NCBI RefSeq assembly: GCF_001467955.1
Contig: NZ_LNYR01000049.1
Coordinates: 148,403-212,402 of the forward strand
Length of the DNA: 64,000 nucleotides
Reading direction: 5' to 3'
Origin: Legionella quateirensis
Lineage (GTDB): Bacteria; Pseudomonadota; Gammaproteobacteria; Legionellales; Legionellaceae
Part shown: positions 17,601 to 25,838 of the stretch, one piece after another
Layout of the letters: every line of letters begins with the position of its first letter
Position numbering within the stretch: the stretch's first letter is position 1
The notes under the pieces: generated by a model
The model's database searches: none
Told to the model about the DNA's origin: nothing
What the model saw: the letters and a program-made list of their open reading frames with translations, nothing else
Made by a program: the position numbers and the translations under genes

Positions 17601-19420
17601 TACGGCCGTTCAAACTCGTTGCGGACGATGCCCTCTTTCAACTCTTCCGGCAAGAACCCAGCCGTCTGCGCATCCCACATTGATTTATATAGACCATTTT
17701 GCTCGATTAATTCTTCATGCGTTCCGTCTTCTACTATTACTCCTTTATCGAAAACGAGGATTCTATCCATGTTGAGGAGCGTTGATAATCTGTGGGCTAC
17801 TACTATGGTGGTTTTATCTTCACAGAGCGGTTTTAATGATTCTTGGATGTATTCTTCTGTTAGTGAGTCGAGTTGGGATGTTGCTTCGTCGAGAACGAGG
17901 ATTGAGGTATGATGCAGGAATGCTCGAGCTATGGCTATCCTTTGTCTTTGTCCTCCGGATAGCTTGGTACCTCGTTCGCCTACCATGGTATCGAAGCCTT
18001 TGGACAGATTTTGAATGAAATCAATGCAATTGGCCATATATGAGGCGGTGAATACCTCTTCTTTTGTTGAGTCTTCTTTACCGTATTTGATGTTTTCTAG
18101 TAAGGTACGATGAAATAGATGAGTATCCTGCGGGATCATACTTATTGCTTTTCTGAGTGAATATTGGGTGACTTGGCTAATGTCTTGATTATCGATTAGT
18201 ATTTTCCCGCTTTGTATATCGAAATAGCGCAGCAGTAAATTAATAAAAGTGGTTTTGCCGCTACCTGAATAACCTACCAGCCCTACCTTTTGTTTTGCTG
18301 GAATAATCAATGATTTGTTATTGAATAACTTGAGCCCTTCTTTATGATGAAAGGTTACGTCCTCAAATCTGATTTCTCCCTGGGTAATCTTTAATTCTTT
18401 TGCATCTGGTTTATCTTTAACTTCTATAGGTAATGATAAAAGTGCTAAAGCTTGCTTCACTATTCCGATTTCAATGAAGAGATCGGACAGGGCATTGCTG
18501 AGATTCCACATTTGATTCATGATGGCAAATGAGGTTGTGAAGATAAAGACCAAATCACCAGTACTGATTAATTGTCTTTGCCAAAAACTGACTACTGAAT
18601 AAATCATGAGAACGAGCATGATACTTACTGGTATATCTACCAGAAGTCGAAATAAATTAATGAACAGAACCAATCGTTTATTACTCTGAATTTCCTTGTT
18701 TTGAGTATTCCAGATGTACTTTTTTTCATATTCGTTTTGGGCAAAGAGTTTCACGGTATTTATATTGCTTAAAGAATCAACTATTTTTCCGTTCAATTCA
18801 CTTTTATCTTCTGAATTACGCTTGGCTAAAGTGTTGATATGCTTTGCGGAATATAAACTGATTGTTAATTGAACTACGATCCAGGTTAATAAAATCAATG
18901 CGAACCATTTATTTATTGTTAACATAAAAATCATCGACACGATTATCGCTGCAAAGGTAGTCAGTACATTCCAGGAAATGATTTTACGTATCGCTTCTAT
19001 TGACCGTGGCAAGTCACTAATTTTATTTGCCAGGTTCCCTGCTAGCTGATTTGAAAAAAAATGATGTGAATGTTGAATCAAATAGCCATATACCGTCATA
19101 CGTATATTGGCTTGTAATTGTGGAACAATATAAGCCTGCCACCAATTCTGTAGGCGCAAAATAAGTATAAAACCAAACCAGGCGCCTCCCCCTAACCATA
19201 AGGCAGGGGCAATCTCCTGAAATATGGTTGTTCGACCACCTTGATGATTTGAGATCCCATCGACAATCATTTTTAAGGAGTATGGAATAACATTACTTTC
19301 CAGGATCATTGCCACGGGCGCTATAAAAAAGAGAACGTAAGTCAAGGGGCTTTGTTTGATGAAATGCCAAACAAAGTGATGAAGTTTATTAGGTAATCGT
19401 TGTAAGTCAGACATATTCAC
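17576..19420 (-). CDS. ABC exporter, fused membrane and ATPase domains
   Basis: A 614-aa half-transporter of the MsbA/ABCB type. About six membrane helices lie in residues 20-330, followed by a nucleotide-binding domain. The domain shows Walker A GYSGSGKTT near residue 385, the signature LSGGQRQRIAIAR near 485 and Walker B ILVLDEATSQLDS. It should work as a homodimer exporting a lipid, peptide or drug. The last dozen or so residues (ending LAHLELS) are encoded by the dispersed repeat at 17576-17600, so the C-terminus has probably been changed by repeat insertion. It is monocistronic, with no substrate clue from its neighbours. Confidence 0.88.
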   Translation of the reverse strand: MNMSDLQRLPNKLHHFVWHFIKQSPLTYVLFFIAPVAMILESNVIPYSLKMIVDGISNHQGGRTTIFQEIAPALWLGGGAWFGFILILRLQNWWQAYIVPQLQANIRMTVYGYLIQHSHHFFSNQLAGNLANKISDLPRSIEAIRKIISWNVLTTFAAIIVSMIFMLTINKWFALILLTWIVVQLTISLYSAKHINTLAKRNSEDKSELNGKIVDSLSNINTVKLFAQNEYEKKYIWNTQNKEIQSNKRLVLFINLFRLLVDIPVSIMLVLMIYSVVSFWQRQLISTGDLVFIFTTSFAIMNQMWNLSNALSDLFIEIGIVKQALALLSLPIEVKDKPDAKELKITQGEIRFEDVTFHHKEGLKLFNNKSLIIPAKQKVGLVGYSGSGKTTFINLLLRYFDIQSGKILIDNQDISQVTQYSLRKAISMIPQDTHLFHRTLLENIKYGKEDSTKEEVFTASYMANCIDFIQNLSKGFDTMVGERGTKLSGGQRQRIAIARAFLHHTSILVLDEATSQLDSLTEEYIQESLKPLCEDKTTIVVAHRLSTLLNMDRILVFDKGVIVEDGTHEELIEQNGLYKSMWDAQTAGFLPEELKEGIVRNEFERPYLAHLELS

Positions 19421-19595
19421 ATCCTTGTAAAAAATCTGGAACTTCTTTTAATACCATACCAAAGGCTGACTGAAAGAGTAAGCTTTTCCTGCCTAGAATT
19501 GCATAAAAAAACCATAAAATGACACAATAAAAACTAACTGTACTATCATTAAACTATGTGATTGATTTGTAATTTCACCATGAGTCTGGAGCTTT

Positions 19596-19676
19596 CGTCA
19601 TCCTGAACGCAGTGAAGGATCTCCAAATGCTGGCACAGCACCACGTTAAGGAGAACTCTCATTACATTTGCGATGA
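19596..19676. repeat. REP-like hairpin, gtcatcctgaacgcagtgaa family
   Basis: A degenerate copy of the cgtcatcctgaacgcagtgaaggatctcc element, with a weaker right arm. It lies in the 293-bp gap between the divergent ABC exporter and a small secreted-protein gene. No other feature is evident in that gap. Confidence 0.55.
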
Positions 19677-19713
19677 AGTTTCCCTGGATTATTGAGAAAT
19701 TACATTATGTTGG

Positions 19714-19971
19714 ATGATGAACATGTTCGTAATAAAACATCTGATGGTTCAGATACTTCTGCTAGTCTCCATGCTGAGTTATGCGGATGATTTGACAAAT
19801 CCCTATATGATTCCTGTAAAAATCAACATGCAGGATTGTATTAATGAAAATATGGACGACTGCCTCAAATCCATATGTTTGGCTTCCCCTGCATCATGTC
19901 GTGCACAATGTACAATGAACTCAGCAGATAAATGCAAAAAAATGGCCGGTCAAACTATTTATCAGGATTAA
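19714..19971 (+). CDS. Small secreted cysteine-rich protein
   Basis: An 85-aa protein with a signal peptide (hydrophobic HLMVQILLLVSMLSYA) and a mature part of about 60 residues containing six cysteines. The cysteines occur as MQDC, DDC, SIC, ASC, AQC and DKC, suggesting three disulfides in the periplasm or outside the cell. I do not recognise the family. Its stop overlaps the stop of the convergent MAPEG gene by four bases. No close partner gene is seen. Confidence 0.6.
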   Translation: MMNMFVIKHLMVQILLLVSMLSYADDLTNPYMIPVKINMQDCINENMDDCLKSICLASPASCRAQCTMNSADKCKKMAGQTIYQD

Positions 19972-20375
19972 GGAATGCATAACCACAAGATGGAAACACA
20001 TGAAACCAGACTTATAAACCATACTGTTGATCTTAAAGCAGCTAAATCCATTAAGTAGAGAATGTTATAAATTACTCGGCAAATTATATACACTACAGCT
20101 AAAAGTTGAATGCTTGAAGTAACATGGTTGGTTGCGATGGCCGTCAGGGCAGCTGTTGAAAATACTGCTAATGATTCAAAACAATTTTGATGAGCCGCCA
20201 ATGCCCGGGCACCAAAGCCCTCCAATTTTGCCTGCTGCTCTCTAGGGTAATTATTATTATAACCACCTGCTTTTTGCATCGCATAACCCACAGGGATTTT
20301 AGCCAGATAAGGCAGTATAACGGCAATAAGCAAACAGATAATCAAGGTAGTCATAATGATATTCATCCAGAACAA
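19968..20375 (-). CDS. MAPEG-family membrane protein
   Basis: A 135-aa protein with four hydrophobic segments and the MAPEG-like central pattern EGFGARALAAHQNCFESLAVF. MAPEG proteins are membrane-associated enzymes of eicosanoid and glutathione metabolism. Bacterial members are small, and their substrates are mostly unknown. It has the usual family length. It is convergent with the small Cys-rich gene, and its own upstream region (20376-20481) is short and AT-rich. Confidence 0.8.
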   Translation of the reverse strand: MFWMNIIMTTLIICLLIAVILPYLAKIPVGYAMQKAGGYNNNYPREQQAKLEGFGARALAAHQNCFESLAVFSTAALTAIATNHVTSSIQLLAVVYIICRVIYNILYLMDLAALRSTVWFISLVSCVSILWLCIP

Positions 20376-20523
20376 TAACGGATTTCAAAAAGAGGAATAT
20401 CATAACGACTTTAAGGTTCTTGTTCAATTTATCAATTATGGCCTAGAATAAAGAAAAATCGAAACACCTGAATTGTTTTAATTGTGTACAACTCAGATTT
20501 TCAGGGATGAATGGAGAACTAAA

Positions 20524-21735
20524 GTGAGTGATATTAGCCGTGGTGCGATCAGGGTCAAGGGATTTAGTGATGCTGAAATGGATTTTCAGCTTATCCGGCA
20601 GTTAGGATCCAGTACGTACAGAGCATCATCTGTAGGTGAATGCCTGACCATAGCTCATCAGATACCGGATGGAACACCTGAAGATTGGGTACGAGAATTT
20701 GAGCGGCTGGCGGAATGGCAAAAAAAAGACGGGATGGAACGGCTGGTAAAAAATCATGTTATCAGTGGCAGAGAGCAACTGTTCAGAGCCTCTAACTCTT
20801 ATCGTGCAGCGGAATATTTTTCACCTTGCTCTACAGAACATCACCGACGTTTGGGATTAAACTCAGCAGATTGTTTTTGTACGGCGATTTCCAACATGGA
20901 TCTTCATTTTGAAAATCATTCCATTCCCTACAAGGGGATTAACCTTCCTGCCTATTTTATCTCTCCTGCTAACGATGGAGTAAAACGCAATACCCTACTG
21001 ATAGTCAGTGGGTTTGATGGGACGCTGGAAGAGGAATTTCTAATGCGTGGTTTAGCTGCTGTAGAGAGAGGATACAACGTCATTCATTTCGCTGGGCCAG
21101 GTCAAATGGACGTTTTTAGAAAATATCCAGCGACTTGTTTTGAGCCCGATTTTGAGCAGGTCGTGAAACGAGTCATTGATTATTTTGAGTCTCGGTACGA
21201 AATTAACATGAACAGCCTTGCTTTAATGGGTATCAGTTTCGGTGGTTATTTTGCTACCCGTGCGGCCTGCCATGAGCCTCGAGTAAAAGCGCTCATCGCC
21301 AATTCACCAATTCTGGATTTGCACGCATACATGTGTTCCTTTGTTACTATGGATCCATGCAAAATGCCGGATTCAGATGATTTTGGAATCAATGATCTTC
21401 CGTTAATTCCCGATGAAGTAATGCCCCCGCAGCTTAAAGCACAATCGGAACAGCTCATCAGAAGATTTGGCCAAAATACTTTTAAAGCAACGTTCGAATA
21501 TTTAAAAAAGTTTACCGTAGGAAATTCATTAACTCAGCTGAGTATTCCATGTCTGGCTCTTCTTGGAATGAGCGAAGGGAATGAACCAGAAAAACAATTC
21601 AAGGAATTTTGTTCCCAGACTGGAGCTGACAAGCATGTATTCAGTGATTTTGAAGGAGCTGGAGGTCATTGTCAGGTTGGAAATATTTCGTACGCTAATG
21701 CCGTGGTTTATGATTGGCTGGACGATTTCGTATAA
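20524..21735 (+). CDS. FrsA-like alpha/beta hydrolase
   Basis: A protein of about 403 aa with an N-terminal helical cap and a C-terminal alpha/beta-hydrolase fold. The nucleophile elbow is GISFGGYFATRAA (Ser in GISFG), with an earlier strand LLIVSGFDGTLEEE and a late histidine in GAGGHCQ. It resembles the FrsA/DUF1100 group of esterases and peptidase-like hydrolases. The GTG at 20524 is preferred as start because GGAG lies six bases upstream; the frame can be extended to a TTG at 20482 without a good binding site. The substrate is unknown. It is followed by a 570-bp repeat-filled gap, so it is probably monocistronic. Confidence 0.8.
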   Translation: MSDISRGAIRVKGFSDAEMDFQLIRQLGSSTYRASSVGECLTIAHQIPDGTPEDWVREFERLAEWQKKDGMERLVKNHVISGREQLFRASNSYRAAEYFSPCSTEHHRRLGLNSADCFCTAISNMDLHFENHSIPYKGINLPAYFISPANDGVKRNTLLIVSGFDGTLEEEFLMRGLAAVERGYNVIHFAGPGQMDVFRKYPATCFEPDFEQVVKRVIDYFESRYEINMNSLALMGISFGGYFATRAACHEPRVKALIANSPILDLHAYMCSFVTMDPCKMPDSDDFGINDLPLIPDEVMPPQLKAQSEQLIRRFGQNTFKATFEYLKKFTVGNSLTQLSIPCLALLGMSEGNEPEKQFKEFCSQTGADKHVFSDFEGAGGHCQVGNISYANAVVYDWLDDFV

Positions 21736-21755
21736 GACGCCAATTCTCACCAATT

Positions 21756-22165
21756 CAAGACTTACGAAAAACCCCATTGTCGAAGCAAAAGGATTTTTTA
21801 ATGGAGGAATCACTAGCGTGATAAATTTTTTAACCCCCTCACCTTAACCCTCTCCCCCACGCTGCGCGCAGTGGAGAGGGGATAAAATGGTTTCTTTGCC
21901 TGACAACATTGGGCTTCTACCTGACAATCTCTTCTGCTATGATAATTTTTCAGGAATTACGAAAAACACTCAATCTCTTCGTTAAATGGAATTTTTAATC
22001 AATTCGAGAGACGTCATCTCGAACGAAGTGAGAGATCTCCTGAAACAGGCATGGAGCCTGGTTTTGGAGATCTCTCACTTCGTTCAGGATGACAAAATTT
22101 TCGAGGTAATGGAGAGGTAACACACAGTTCTATTTCCTCGATCTTGGAGTTTTTCGTAAGTCCTG
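21756..22165. mobile_element. MITE-like element, composite copy A
   Basis: The ends are caagacttacgaaaaacccc on the left and gtttttcgtaagtcctg on the right, inverted copies of the termini at 53308-53624 and 57664-57787. Inside, a second near-end copy (ggaattacgaaaaacactc, near 21953) and two other repeats are present. These are a ccctctcc palindrome at 21833-21881 and a gtcat-family hairpin at 22012-22093. No matching target duplication is seen, so this copy is probably rearranged or built up by successive insertions. It fills the gap between two genes. Confidence 0.7.
22012..22093. repeat. REP-like hairpin nested in the MITE
   Basis: The arms cgtcatctcgaacgaagtga and tcacttcgttcaggatgac form a stem of about 28 bp around a 25-bp loop that itself contains a small inverted repeat (caggcatgg/agcctg). 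It is the best-conserved palindrome of this family in the window. Confidence 0.75.
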
Positions 22166-22305
22166 TTTTTACTGAACCAGGAATCAGCCTTTTCTCAGTT
22201 CATTGAACCTGAAGCAGGCAATTAAATCGTAATAAAGGGCATGAATAGAGTGTCTCGTAGCGGTTTAATTGCCAGATTCAGGTTAAAACTAAAGGAATTA
22301 GTACC

Positions 22306-23574
22306 ATGATACCCGATGAGATTAAGAAAAAAACCAAAGGTCATATCGTTTTATCGTCACACCCTTCTGGACATACTGCTGCACCATTAAAAATCAAATG
22401 GGGTGAAGCAAATCCTAAAGAAAGAGGACCCGTTGTAGCATCATTGACCAACATCAAAAACAGAAACGTTATAGGAACTCATTCAGGATCTTATTCTGTT
22501 TACAGAGCGCTTGCTGTAGCCGCTGGAGTACTCGATCCGGAACATGTACCGGACCTAACCGACACGACTCCACCAGTAGGAATAGGACCTCATAAACAAT
22601 GGAGTGAGCCCGGAAAAATAATCTCTCTCGACCCTTGGGGTCATATGGTAGCTACTGTTTTTGAGGATGAAATCAAAGCGGGTTACGACATCAGACCTAC
22701 TATTGCAGTAACCAAAGCCCATATCAATATACCGGAACTACATACCGCCATTCAAAAAGGCCGACTTAAACCCGATGGAAAAATTTTAAGTGAATCAGGT
22801 GATGTAGTGGTGACTAAAGCTGCTATAGAACCAGTCTGGTATTTACCTGGAATTGCCGAACGCTTCCAGATTTCAGAATCCTTATTACGCCGAACTTTAT
22901 TTGAACAAACTGCAGGTATGTTCCCAGAATTAATCACGCGTAGTGATCTGGATGTCTTTCTGCCCCCAATTGGCGGTTTAACTGCTTATTTTTTTGGGGA
23001 TGTAACCACCATTCATGATCCCAAAATTGAATTAACCTGCCGTATTCATGACGAGTGTAACGGCTCTGATGTATTCGGATCAGACATATGCACCTGCCGA
23101 CCTTATCTGGCACATGGTATCGAATTATGCATCGAATCGGCCCAACGAGGCGGTGCTGGACTCATTGTGTATAATCGCAAAGAAGGAAGAGCATTAGGTG
23201 AAGTCACCAAATTTCTGGTTTATAACGCACGTAAAAGACAAAAAGGTGGCGATACGGCTGCTAAATACTTTGAACGAACTGAATGCGTAGCAGGCGCACA
23301 GGACATGCGTTTTCAGGAATTAATGTCCGATATAATTCACTGGCTGGGAATTACCAAAATTCACCGCTTTGTTTCCATGTCCAATATGAAGTATGAAGCC
23401 TTACAAAAGTCGGGAATAGAAATTGTTGAACGCGTTAAAATACCTAATGATCTAATACCACCGGATGCCAATGTTGAAATGGATGCAAAAAGAGCTGCTG
23501 GCTATTACTCACCAGATGGCATCATTGATATTAATGAATTAGCTCTACCTAAGGGGCGTGGTCTTCATGAATAA
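22306..23574 (+). CDS. GTP cyclohydrolase II homologue of the uracil catabolism (URC1) type
   Basis: A 422-aa protein with an N-terminal extension of about 200 residues before a GTP cyclohydrolase II domain. Zinc ligands are at Cys251, Cys262 and Cys264 in HDECNGSDVFGSDICTC, with the same spacing as E. coli RibA (C-x10-C-x-C). The segment YNRKEGRALGEV matches the catalytic QEGRG region. Followed directly by a DUF1688 gene and a uracil phosphoribosyltransferase gene, it matches the URC1-URC4-URC6 set of the uridine-nucleotide degradation pathway first described in the yeast Lachancea kluyveri. It probably opens the pyrimidine ring of a uridine nucleotide and does not make riboflavin. The ATG has an aaagga box upstream. 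Confidence 0.85.
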   Translation: MIPDEIKKKTKGHIVLSSHPSGHTAAPLKIKWGEANPKERGPVVASLTNIKNRNVIGTHSGSYSVYRALAVAAGVLDPEHVPDLTDTTPPVGIGPHKQWSEPGKIISLDPWGHMVATVFEDEIKAGYDIRPTIAVTKAHINIPELHTAIQKGRLKPDGKILSESGDVVVTKAAIEPVWYLPGIAERFQISESLLRRTLFEQTAGMFPELITRSDLDVFLPPIGGLTAYFFGDVTTIHDPKIELTCRIHDECNGSDVFGSDICTCRPYLAHGIELCIESAQRGGAGLIVYNRKEGRALGEVTKFLVYNARKRQKGGDTAAKYFERTECVAGAQDMRFQELMSDIIHWLGITKIHRFVSMSNMKYEALQKSGIEIVERVKIPNDLIPPDANVEMDAKRAAGYYSPDGIIDINELALPKGRGLHE

Positions 23575-24808
23575 CGAAGAACAACAAATATATAAAATTC
23601 TGCAAACACTGAAAGATCCGGCAACCATTCGCAGTCAGGCTCATCGTTTATTAGCTTTGGCAAAACAGGATCAATTGGATTTTTTTGCAGTAAATCCTGA
23701 AAAAATGATGCCTACCGCGTCTTACATCATTGATGTCATTATGCAGAATTACCCCGATCTTAATGTGCCCTATCACAGCAGATGGCGTCATTTTGAGGCA
23801 GGAGGCATAGATCGCGTTAAGGCTTTGCAAGACAATTTAAGCCATATATCTTCAGATGAACAGGGCAAAATACTCTTTGAACTGGTCATTATCAGTGTTT
23901 TTCTGGATGCTGGTGCTGGTTCATTATGGCGTTATAAAGATAAACTGACTGGTGAAGAATACGCACGTTCTGAAGGACTTGCGCTGGCGAGTTTAGCCCT
24001 GTATCAAAGTGGAGTGTTCAGCAATAATTCAGAAACACCCTATCGCGTAGACGCAGACCGTTTAATAGCCTTTGAAGAAAAGGATTTACTGGATTGTTTT
24101 CAAGTTTCAGCAACGAATCCACTTGAGGGAGTATCAGGTAGAGTAGCATTACTCAATAGACTGGGAGAACTATTGAAAAAAAATCCCAGATATTTTGATA
24201 AAAATGGCAGGCTTGGTGATTTTTATGCATATGTTATCTCACTAAAAACTGCACAGACCCTTTCTGCACCAACAATATTTCAAGCGGTATTAAATGCCTT
24301 CAATGATGTGTGGCCCATCAGATTATCGTTCCATGGTATTTCCCTGGGCGATGTTTGGACCCATAAAGCATTAAAGACAAATAAACCCGGCTCTGAATAC
24401 GTACCATTTCATAAATTATCTCAATGGTTAACCTACTCTCTTATTGAACCGCTGGAAACAGCCGGTATTAAAGTAACTGATTTAGATCATCTTACTGGTC
24501 TACCTGAGTACAGAAATGGGGGATTACTCATTGATACGGAACTTTTGCGTGTTAAAAATAAAGAATTATTGATAAAACCACAAGATCCGGGGTCAGAAGC
24601 AATAGTCGAATGGAGGGCTCTCACTGTAGCTCTGTTGGATGAATTGGCCGACCTTATCAGAAAGCAATTACATAAAGATGTAAATTCTCTACCTCTGGCA
24701 AAAATTCTTCAGGGAGGTACATGGGAGGCTGGTCGACGTATTGCTAAAGAAAAACGCATTCATGGAGCCCCCCCCATACAAATCATCAGTGATGGCACCG
24801 TTTTTTAA
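23567..24808 (+). CDS. DUF1688 / URC4 uracil catabolism protein
   Basis: A 413-aa soluble protein of the DUF1688 family, known as URC4 in fungi, where it is required for growth on uracil. Its chemistry is not established. Recognisable segments include RWRHFEAGGIDR, DAGAGSLWRYKD and EGLALASLALYQSGVFS. The ATG at 23567 overlaps the preceding gene by eight bases and has an AAGGGG box ten bases upstream; an in-frame ATG at 23558 lacks this spacing. The tight overlap on one side and a 12-base gap to the uracil phosphoribosyltransferase on the other indicate one operon. No close paralogue is seen in the window. Confidence 0.88.
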   Translation: MNNEEQQIYKILQTLKDPATIRSQAHRLLALAKQDQLDFFAVNPEKMMPTASYIIDVIMQNYPDLNVPYHSRWRHFEAGGIDRVKALQDNLSHISSDEQGKILFELVIISVFLDAGAGSLWRYKDKLTGEEYARSEGLALASLALYQSGVFSNNSETPYRVDADRLIAFEEKDLLDCFQVSATNPLEGVSGRVALLNRLGELLKKNPRYFDKNGRLGDFYAYVISLKTAQTLSAPTIFQAVLNAFNDVWPIRLSFHGISLGDVWTHKALKTNKPGSEYVPFHKLSQWLTYSLIEPLETAGIKVTDLDHLTGLPEYRNGGLLIDTELLRVKNKELLIKPQDPGSEAIVEWRALTVALLDELADLIRKQLHKDVNSLPLAKILQGGTWEAGRRIAKEKRIHGAPPIQIISDGTVF

Positions 24809-24820
24809 CAAGGAATTTTA

Positions 24821-25465
24821 ATGAACACAAAACAAGTAGTTGTAATAAATCACCCGCTGGTTCAACACAAACTCACGATTATGCGAAAATTGGAGACCAG
24901 TACTGTCAAGTTTCGCACTCTAATGCATGAAATCAGTATGCTTCTGGCTTATGAAGTAACTCGTGATCTGGAAGTAGAGTATGAAGAAATTGAAACGCCA
25001 TTGGCAACAATGCAATCCCCTGTTTTAAAAGGGAAAAAAATGGTTTTTGTTTCCATATTGCGTGCAGGAAATGGACTTCTTGATGGCATGTTGCAACTTG
25101 TTCCTACAGCCAGAATTGGCCATATCGGCCTCTATAGAGACCCTAAGACGCTTGAACCCATAGAATATTATTTTAAACTACCCGAACATACTCAGGATCG
25201 TGACGTCATTATCGTGGATCCCATGCTCGCCACTGGAAATTCTGCCATTGCAGCAGTTCGAGAAATAAAGGCCATAAATCCAAAATCCATAAAATTCCTT
25301 TGTTTACTTGCTTCACCAGAGGGAATAGCGTCATTCCATGAGGAACACCCTGATGTTCCTGTATTTACAGCATCTATAGATAAACAATTAAATGAAAAAG
25401 GATATATAGTACCTGGTTTGGGTGATGCCGGTGACAGGCTCTATGGAACCAAGCTTTCTGACTAG
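24821..25465 (+). CDS. upp: Uracil phosphoribosyltransferase
   Basis: A 214-aa phosphoribosyltransferase converting uracil and PRPP to UMP. The PRPP-binding motif [15 protein letters not shown] and the uracil-specific C-terminal [12 protein letters not shown] are intact, and the length is that of bacterial Upp. It is the third gene of the URC operon, where it corresponds to URC6. It makes the nucleotide that the URC1 protein is thought to attack, so its role here is probably catabolic as well as salvage. An AAGGA box precedes the ATG. Confidence 0.93.
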   Translation: MNTKQVVVINHPLVQHKLTIMRKLETSTVKFRTLMHEISMLLAYEVTRDLEVEYEEIETPLATMQSPVLKGKKMVFVSILRAGNGLLDGMLQLVPTARIGHIGLYRDPKTLEPIEYYFKLPEHTQDRDVIIVDPMLATGNSAIAAVREIKAINPKSIKFLCLLASPEGIASFHEEHPDVPVFTASIDKQLNEKGYIVPGLGDAGDRLYGTKLSD

Positions 25466-25539
25466 GGGCTGTTGACAAGTGCTCTAGAATCCTTACGTGG
25501 TGCGGCTTGTCCTCAATAAATCCGCACTTATATAAGGTT

Positions 25540-25624
25540 GTCATCCTCGCGAAAGCGGGGATCCATCCTAAACATTAGTACAATGCCACATTCTCGCATG
25601 GATCCCCGCTTTCGCGAGGATGAC
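25540..25624. repeat. Long palindromic repeat downstream of upp
   Basis: The arms gtcatcctcgcgaaagcggg (25540) and cccgctttcgcgaggatgac (ending 25624) are exact inverted copies extending to about 29 bp each. Located 75 bp after the upp stop, the element may also terminate the operon. The rest of the 373-bp gap (25466-25838) carries the taccgcgg hairpin at 25681-25701 and little else. Confidence 0.8.
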
Positions 25625-25680
25625 GTATAAAAAAAGAGGAGCACTCAGTGCTTGTCCGCGCCATCCAGAAGATCTATGGA

Positions 25681-25701
25681 TACCGCGGACAAGCCGCGGT
25701 A
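25681..25701. repeat. taccgcgg hairpin
   Basis: The arms taccgcgg and ccgcggta flank the five-base loop acaag. It is the same core as the hairpin at 15986-16012. Confidence 0.65.
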
Positions 25702-25838
25702 CGTAGACATTTGTGGGTAATTGAACTAACTATCCCTATTAATCGTACCGATACATCAATCTAAAAACTCTTCCCTGGCCGTTTCAAAAGAGATCCAATT
25801 AAAACGCTGTATGTAAGAACTCGATACAGGAGCACACT

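Noticed and set aside
22306..23574. Calling this gene ribA for riboflavin synthesis
   Set aside because: The N-terminal extension and the tight linkage with DUF1688 and upp point to uracil catabolism.
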